NCBI GenBank assembly: GCA_964036155.1
Contig: OZ038423.1
Coordinates: 48,375,249 to 48,439,248, forward strand
Reading direction: 5' to 3'
From: Diploscapter coronatus
Taxonomy: Eukaryota > Nematoda > Chromadorea > Rhabditida > Rhabditidae
DNA: 64,000 nucleotides
Made by a program: the position numbers and the translations under genes. Positions 50,756-64,000 of the stretch are shown here, in pieces. The notes under the pieces are model-generated. The model searched no databases. It was not told the origin of the DNA and saw nothing but the letters and a program-made list of their open reading frames with translations. The first letter of the stretch is position 1. Each line of letters opens with the position of its first letter.

Positions 50756-52091
50756 TCAGGCCGATTTTCGAGTGGGCGAACCGAAAATGAGCACCGCCGT
50801 CTTGTGGTTACCACCCTGAAATAACAAGTACATTACAAATTAGCAATTAGCTTCAAAGTTAAGCTGACCTCAAAGAAAGTTTATTTAATTTCAAGTTTTA
50901 CAAGATTTGGCAAAAGGTTAATTTATCTTCAAGTTGACTTTAAATTAACTTCCAAGCTAGCGAACTTCAGGAAAGCCTATTATATTTGAAAAGAAGTTCA
51001 TTAACTTCATGACGATTTCTTTAATTTCAAATATTCTTCAGAGTAAAATTGACCTCAGAAAGGAGTGTTTAACTTCAAATTATATCCAAAGATAAGCTTC
51101 GGAAATTTTCGAATTTCCAACCTGGACGCAGAAATGAGCCACCGAGTCGGGGCCGGCGACGATGGAGGCGGAGAAATTCGAACCGGAAATGCAATGCCAG
51201 CGCATGGATGGGGAGATCTGAAATGAATAAATGATAAGTCATCACATGATAAAGGATAGAGCATAAAGCGGATGAGATATCTTTTCTTCTTGGAAAGTTT
51301 ACTTTGAAAGCCCCACCCATTCAAGCATAGCAATCTAAAAATGATCGGAATACCTCATTCTAATGTTCATTTTCACCCTAATCACGCAATTTCCACATCA
51401 AGAAGTGTAGGGTTAAGAAGGTATCCCATGCAAGCAATCTCAAATTTCGCCAAACGCACATGTTTTCGAAAAAAACGGACCAAACACGCAAGTTTTTCAG
51501 GAATTTTATATCAGACCTTATGCAACTTTTGGAGTTTGAAAATATCTCGAGAAACTCTAGAATATAGAAGATAACTAAAAGGCTAAGAAAGAACATATGA
51601 AATAAGCTGTTGAAATTTTTTTTTTAAATGAATAAAACATTCTAGAAAAAATATATATCCAAACACTAGAATAGATATTTTAGAAATTAAAAAAAAATTT
51701 AGCTCTAAGAAAACATTTTAAAAATAGAAAAAAAACACCGATCTGGTTGAGCTGCTCGACGTATCGCCTGCTCATCTCGTCGTCGTCCTTCGCGTCGTCG
51801 ACCGCCGCTGTGAGCGACGCCAGGCGCCGATACACGGCCAGATCCAGGTCCGAATACTGAAACACGAGAAAATTGACAATTTTTAACGAAAATCAATAAC
51901 TTTGAGGGAAAAATCGATAATTTTTGAAGAAAACAATGGAGTTATCATCTTTTCGTCATTTTACACTCACCTTTTCAACGTTGCATTGATTTTTTACTTT
52001 TTATTTTTCCTCATTTTTTCCGACTTTGCGATTATTTTCTTATTTTTCCCAAACTCACCAGAATGCGAATCGTCGGCTGTGCTGCCGCCAT
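50756..52091 (-). CDS. Dynein light chain, LC8-like, divergent
   Basis: Minus-strand exons 52091-52059, 51856-51743, 51217-51122 and 50815-50756. The second junction is assumed to lie at CAG|ATC. This gives 100 residues: MAAAQPTIRIL, a charged helical region (AVDDAKDDDEMSRRYVEQLN), then SPSMRWHCISGSNF and HFCVQGGNHKTAVLIFGSP. The WHCI motif followed by a G-x-NF segment and a final beta strand ending in an AVLIF-type stretch are the core of DYNLL/LC8, a dimeric cargo-adaptor light chain of dynein and a hub for short linear motifs. Binding-groove residues are altered, so it is a divergent paralog. Joining at the canonical GT (ATCG|GTGTTT) shifts the frame and ends in GW-stop, so the intron is odd. 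Confidence 0.7.
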
Positions 52092-52221
52092 GTCGTGGTG
52101 CGCGGAAATAATGACAATTCCGTGATTTTTGGAGAAAATCGAAAGAAATGCGAATTTTAGAACGGTTTTCGAATTTTCGTGTTCTTTCTTCATGTTTTGT
52201 TTTTATCTTTCTGAAACGGTG

Positions 52222-52354
52222 TTAATCCTCATTAGAACAAGATGCGACCACAATAAATAGTAAAAAAAATGAGAATCTTTGTGGTCGCACTAGAGACGCT
52301 CTCGTTTTTGCACACTATTTTCTTGTAGCTCCACCTCGTTCTAACAAGGATTAA
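52222..52354. repeat. Inverted-repeat element in a divergent promoter
   Basis: Outer arms 'ttaatcctcattagaacaag' and the complement of 'ctcgttctaacaaggattaa'; inner arms 'tgcgaccacaa' and 'ttgtggtcgca'. It makes up about half of the space between the dynein light chain and fog-3-like start codons. Confidence 0.7.
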
Positions 52355-52391
52355 AATATCGTCATTGATTTCCAATTTTTAGCGTCCCGAA

Positions 52392-54791
52392 ATGTACACA
52401 GAAATCAAGGAGCTGGTGAACTTCATCGCCAAACACCTGTTGGGCAGACTGCCGAGGAGATCGGTATGGAAAAAGACCAAAAAGAAGAGAAATCTAATTT
52501 CCTTCTCAAAAATCATGAAAAGTGTTGCTTTTGAAGAGACAAATCAATATTTTAATTGTTTTTTTTCATAGAAAAAACTTTGTTATCGAAGACAAAAGAA
52601 GCAATAATTTCCGTTTTCTTTAAAAATGAAAAAAGTGCCAGGTGTCCTTGTTCTGCGAGCAGTTCGCCAACCACCTCGTGCAGTTCTACACGCCCAGATG
52701 GCAGCTCGAAAATCCCACACAGGGTTTGCTTTCTTCTATTTTCGGAAGAATAGTAGTCTAAAAACATTATTCGAAAAAAACAACTTCTGTTTTTAAGCGA
52801 AATAAAATTTTTTTTTAAATTGAACAAAAAATCTGATTTGTGTATTTTAAGGAGAGAAAGAGCGTGTGGTGCGAATCAAGGTGGGCGACAACCAGACGGA
52901 CATGAGGCTGACTTCGGCCGCGCAGCTCGTCGGCATCGACATCGAGGAAATGCTCTCCTATTTGCCCGGTGAGTCGTAATTAGCTGACTTGATGTTTTTG
53001 AAAGCGGCGAAATCAAGACTTGCTCTTTCGAAATTTCGGCCTCTTGTAGTTATCACCTTCCTTTTTACTTTTCTCCATACTACTTCTCAGAAAAGAGGGC
53101 GGTAACTACAGTGAACCCGGTGTGTAATTTGCAGTGTATATTATTCTGCATTCTGATAATGGTAATTTTGCCTCCTATCAAATACGCACTTTACAGGATA
53201 AAATGAAAGAAAAGATTGATTTTTGCAGATAACATTCTGCTGTACGCGAACCCGGGCACGGTGTTCTATCGCTTCGGCGAGACGGCGCCACCCGTTCCCA
53301 TCTGGGTGGGCGACAAGAACGCCGACAAGCACTACAATCCGCAGCCAGAATACGTGGTCAAGTTCAACCAGCAGAAGACCAGCGGCATGACGGCTACCGT
53401 CCCCGTTCCGATCTCCAATATGGGGGCTGCGGGTAGGAGGTTAAAGTCGATTCAACTTTCGAGTTGACTTCAAAGTTAATCGAGCCAATATTTTCCTTCT
53501 AAATATACTATCGTATTTGAAGTCAATCCGTACTCTTTTAAAGTTGACTTGTTCTGAATGTATAATACCCTTTTAGTTTTATTTTCTTTGTCCTGAAATT
53601 CAATTACTATAGATTAATTCAACCTCGAAGTTAAAAGAAGCATAAAATTGTGTTGTAGGCAGAATGTCGTACCCGATGACGCGTCTGGCGAGGAAGTCTG
53701 ACGGGCACGCTCACCACGCATCCGCGGCTGCCGGCTCGGATCCAGCCGACCAGCCCGACTCTCTGTACGTCCGTCTTCAGATCGTCGAGTACAAGCCCCT
53801 CCCCACCGAGGAGTTGCCCGTCCACATCGAGCGTGGGGTGAGACCTTTTCGCCGTCATTAAAATTTTTTTAAACCCTGAAAAAATAGACGAATTTTTAAG
53901 AAATGATAGGTCTTTCGATAAATATCGATTTTGAACCACTTCATATCGTCTTTAGCATAATTTCTTCCAATTATTAAACGTGAATTGACAGCGTTTAGCA
54001 GTAAAATGCTAAATACGTTTTTCGAAACATATTTTTAAAAAAATAAATGTTTTTGCAGGACTACAAAGTGTTCCAGTTCCAGCCGGTGAACCACGTCATC
54101 TACAGGGCCGAGCAGTTCGCCTTGACGCGCTTCGGCAGCCACAGGCAGCGGCCCGATCATGATGTTTGTCAAAGATTCACTATTTTTCTACATTACAAGA
54201 AGAAAACCTACGTTCATCATGTTGTTTTAGACAAATTTTATTTTAAACTAAGAATATGACAACAATTTTCAATATTTATTTTTTTTTCCGAACGAAGTCA
54301 ATATTTTACAGAAAAAAAAAACATTTAAAGAACCAAGAAAAAATACGGAATTTTTAGGTGATGAAGCGCATCCAGCAGTCGGCGGTGCTGAAGCATCTCG
54401 GCATGACGGATCCGGAGTCGGAGCAGCGTGGCGCCAATCCGCCCCTCGCTCAGGTACGTATATTTTGCAACTTGTTTATCCAGCTCGCCTATTATACGTG
54501 CAATAAATTAAGTCGCGCTCCAACCCTAAAATACCTGCTCCAGTCAAAAATAGGAGCATTTTCCTCTTTTGACCTCTGCCTTTCATAGAAGAATACAAGA
54601 GAAAAGAGAACATTCATGTTTTTGACTAAAGCCAAGATTTTAGGGTTGGAGCGCGACTTGTTTTATTGCACGTATAATAGGCGAGCTCTCGATACCTAAT
54701 CATACTGATAAATAAAATACAGGACATTCGCTCGGACACCGCTACTTCGCACACCCAGACCGCCATGACTATCGCTACTTCCAAAGCTTGA
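52392..54791 (+). CDS. fog-3: Tob/BTG family protein, FOG-3-like
   Basis: Eight exons: 52392-52463, 52642-52723, 52852-52968, 53229-53432, 53659-53837, 54059-54163, 54358-54453, 54723-54791; 307 residues, in frame. The N-terminal ~110 residues are a BTG domain: MYTEIKELVNFIAKHLLGRL, FCEQFANHLVQFYTPRWQLENPTQG, then GIDIEEMLSYLP (BTG box-like) and ANPGTVFYRFGETAPPVPIWVG. The MYTE start and long tail after the domain fit nematode FOG-3, which directs germ cells to sperm fate and is thought to assemble on RNA. The tail (MTRLARKSDGHAHH, VYRAEQFALTRFGS-like) is unlike anything I recognise. An ATTTTTAG acceptor ends at 52382, so trans-splicing is likely. Vertebrate-type Tob is the alternative label. 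Confidence 0.8.
54483..54686. repeat. MITE-like fold-back element in fog-3-like intron 7
   Basis: The 50-bp arms (54483-54532 and 54637-54686) differ at only two positions. They start 'gctcgcctattatacgtgca', and about 104 bp lie between them. The element occupies most of the 269-nt intron, so insertion looks recent. Confidence 0.85.
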
Positions 54792-55478
54792 ATAAACTAG
54801 GGATATGGGAATTCTGAGGTCTTTCATGGAACACATTTAAATTTCGTTGTAACGCAATAATTAGGATTTTTTTAAATCTTTCAGAATACTATCGGCTTTT
54901 CGAGATAAGAAAACATCATTTTAAGTTAGTAAGATTATTTTTGAAATTATTTGATTTTTGCTATCAGGTCATAACTTTTATCGATATCTGTTTTAACCCT
55001 ATCATTAAACTGTTGTTAGCCCTGTGAACTTAAAATATTCACCAGGAATTTCCGAATTTCATCGAGTTTTTGCCCTTCTAATTACTGTTGTTTCAACTAT
55101 CCTGTTTCATCTCTGATAATTGTTATTGTTATCTCTTTGCTAGGTAAATTGGGAATACTAAAATGATAAAGTTTTTGAAGAGTCGGATTTTCAAAAATCG
55201 TGATTATCTTATTTTTAGTTAAATTTTGTAAAAATGTTTTTAAAAATTTATTGAAAAGTATACCCCTCTTGTAAAAATCGAAAGAATCTTTTTCTACGAA
55301 AATACCTATTTCTACTGGAAAATTTTACATTATTTTGCCTTTTATTGCCTATTTTGCATAATCTTGAGGAAAGTTGAAAACATTAAAGTTTATTGAAAAA
55401 TTAAAGGATGCCCGTATGTGAAATTTTCTATTTTCTAAGAAAACGTCTATTTCTAATGGGAATATTTTACTTTTGTGA
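54792..55478. other. 3' intergenic region between fog-3-like and NDUFB1-like genes
   Basis: Convergent ends; AATAAA right after the fog-3-like stop. AT-rich, no gene seen. Confidence 0.6.
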
Positions 55479-55879
55479 TTATTTTGAGGCTTGTTGTTGT
55501 TGATTGTGCTGAGTGGTGCCTGATGGGGCCTTATAGCCGTCTCCGAGTACCTCGGCGCACAGGGACGAGTACTTGCCGGCCGCCTTCCACTCACGCGTGT
55601 GGTTCCAGTCCAGGAATATCGCGCCTGTCAAATTTTGAAGCGTTAATTTGAATTTTCAAAATATTTTCTTCAAACTAAAAACATTCATTTTAGAGACTTC
55701 GAATTATCTTATTTTTACTTTCCGTTTGTTAATTTTATCAAACACTAGAACAATTAGCAAGGCTGCTAATTTTGATGAAACTTATTCGAATTTTGAAAAA
55801 TCAAATACCCACCAAAGCCCATAATAGGAAATACCCAGACGGAGAATTGCTTGCGAAAATGATACCAAAGGCTGGCCAT
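55479..55879 (-). CDS. Complex I subunit, NDUFB1/MNLL-like
   Basis: Two minus-strand exons (55879-55813, 55624-55479) give 70 residues with correct phase. A TTTCAG acceptor ends one base before the ATG. MASLWYHFRKQFSVWVFPIMGFGGAIFLDWNHTREW has the features of the small MNLL/NDUFB1 accessory subunit: a short N-terminus, one membrane segment with a P-x-MGF core followed by a Leu-Asp pair, then a charged tail. The mature tail adds LCAEVLGDGYKAPSGTT and a Gln run. The predicted place is the membrane arm of mitochondrial NADH:ubiquinone oxidoreductase. Recognition rests on a short motif. Confidence 0.65.
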
Positions 55880-56782
55880 TCTGAAAAATCGCGATTTTTC
55901 CTTAAAAAATTAACTTTACTAGGTATCTAACCGTAAAAATACGGTAAAAATCAATCATTTCAATTTTTTGAAGGATTTTATTCGCGAAACCACATTCAAA
56001 GATTCGGAAAAAAGACACAATTAGCGATAAGAAAAAATCAAATTAATTTTCAAGTTTCACTCCATTTTCGTTTGGCCTAAAACTACTATTTACACCAGAA
56101 AAAAATGAAAACAACTACAATAATGTTTGAGTTTACTCGTGAAGTTTCGAATTGTCTCTCGAACAAAAAATGTTTCGTTCTTCCTAGAAGTTTCTAAGTC
56201 AAATCACTAGATGTAAAAATAGGCTGCGAGTACTTTTCTATCGTTTTTTGAGTTCAATAAAAAGTACTCGAACCCAAAAAGATCCCTGAAGGACTAAAAT
56301 CATCTCACAAAAGTACTAAAATTAAGATAAAATATATTTAGGATTACAGCATTTCAAACAAATAATTTCATAAAATGACCTGTTTTGGTGAGAGCTATAT
56401 AATCTGAAGAGGGAGGACGATTTTGCAAGGAATCAAAAAGTGGGCTTTTCTATTTTTCAAAAATTTTGACAATTTCTTTACGGGGGTTTTTCAAAATCAC
56501 AGATTTTTATGGGGGTGGAAAATGAAAAATCGAGTCGAATATTGAAAGATTTAGAAATCTTGATTGAATAACGAATAAATTTCCTTTAAAGGTATCAATT
56601 TTGCAATATTCTCCCATTTTTATAATGCCAGAGTATTCCGATTCACATTTGAAAGGAGATGTTTAGGGCGGTAGAAATTTGAAAATTTGAGGAAAGCACA
56701 TGAGAAAAGGTCTGCTGTTGAAACACTGAATTGACAAACATTTCAGAAAAGTTTTCCGATTTTACCCTCGATTTTTCAAATG
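55880..56782. other. Intergenic region between NDUFB1-like and LETM1 genes
   Basis: AT-rich with no exon recognised. The LETM1 gene ends just downstream and reads in the same direction. Confidence 0.55.
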
Positions 56783-63330
<6,548 letters not shown>

Positions 63331-64000
63331 TGTCGAGACTGAAAAAATAAATTTAAAAAATAAAAAATAAAAAAAAAAATCTTTTAAGCCATCCTGAGCT
63401 ATGTTTCAAGAAAACTCGAAATTGAGCAACTAAAAAAACTACTTAATTTTATAACTTTCAAGACTTTAGGAAAAAAATAAATAAAGAGAAAAACATCAAG
63501 GATAATGAATGTTGAAAGAGCCTGAACTGCTCGATGATGCAATGTTTTTATTACGCAATGTTCCTCATCGTTTTTCTACATCCCCTCAAAAATCGTTTTT
63601 TTTACCTTTTCACTACTCGGATTTTGTCAATCCAAAAATGGTCCTAACCACGAACAGTCCCTCGGTCGTTGTTTTGAAACTCCACCGGTTTGAAGGCCGG
63701 TCGATCCGGTATCCAAATACTCGCAAAAATCCCCACTAGTTTCAGGTCGGTTTTTAACAATATCTGAAAAATTCATATAAATCATAAAGAATCGCCCCTA
63801 TCGAACAATTTTTGAAACTCCGACGACAAATTCCGACATCCGATGTCTGATTTTAATAAACTCAGAAAGCAACTATTTTTATCCTTTATCGATTCTTTCG
63901 ACTCCAAGAAAAAATCCGACATCGATGTCAGAGTCTGTCGTCGACGACAGGGGCTCCGATGTCAATGATACGATAACGAAGTGACAAAACAACGAACAGC
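63331..64000. other. LETM1 upstream region with palindromes
   Basis: No gene seen. Near the end it has the 16-bp perfect palindrome 'ctgtcgtcgacgacag' (63935-63950), 'gacatcgatgtc' just before it and 'gacatccgatgtc' at about 63837. Confidence 0.5.

Overview
This is animal nuclear DNA and almost certainly from a nematode. It carries cuticle collagen genes with the nematode N-terminal membrane/RTAR processing arrangement, Srh-type chemoreceptors, an nlp/cnc-like YGRGMYG peptide, a FOG-3-like Tob/BTG protein, and genes whose ATG lies a few bases after a TTTCAG-type acceptor, as expected for spliced-leader trans-splicing. I cannot name the species. Genes are extremely intron-rich: the two collagens are cut into 27 and 25 exons, some only 8-11 nt. 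That is unlike C. elegans collagens and suggests a lineage with heavy intron gain. Almost every gene is split, so single ORFs show only parts of genes; the models below were joined by splice phase.

Layout. 1-4.7 kb: AT-rich, no gene seen. 4.7-8.8 kb: collagen gene A (+). 11.0-11.7 kb: secreted Gly-rich antimicrobial/neuropeptide-like gene (+). 12.8-14.9 kb: intact serpentine chemoreceptor (+). 15.2 kb: tiny secreted-peptide candidate (+). 16.1-16.3 kb: tRNA-derived SINE-like element. 17.0-17.9 kb: unrecognised secreted precursor (-) made of repeated exons ending in dibasic Lys-Arg-Glu-Gly. 20.2-20.9 kb: incomplete membrane-protein gene. 22.7-22.9 kb: U2 snRNA (-) with an altered branch-recognition region. 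24.1-25.9 kb: second intact chemoreceptor (+). 28.9-33.8 kb: collagen gene B (+). 36.4-49.2 kb: crescerin/TOGARAM (che-12-like) ciliary TOG-array protein (-), 36 exons. 50.8-52.1 kb: LC8-like dynein light chain (-), divergent from fog-3-like Tob/BTG (+, 52.4-54.8 kb). 55.5-55.9 kb: NDUFB1/MNLL-like complex I subunit (-). 56.8-63.3 kb: LETM1 (-).

The most unusual features are structural. Many introns and intergenic gaps contain fold-back (inverted-repeat) elements, several of which fill nearly the whole intron. The two collagen paralogs differ by whole introns although some of their exons are nearly identical. Non-GT donors (three GC-AG, two apparent AT-AG) recur. Together these suggest intron gain by small inverted-repeat (introner-like) elements. 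The other leading candidate for something undescribed is the repeated-exon peptide precursor at 16958-17911.
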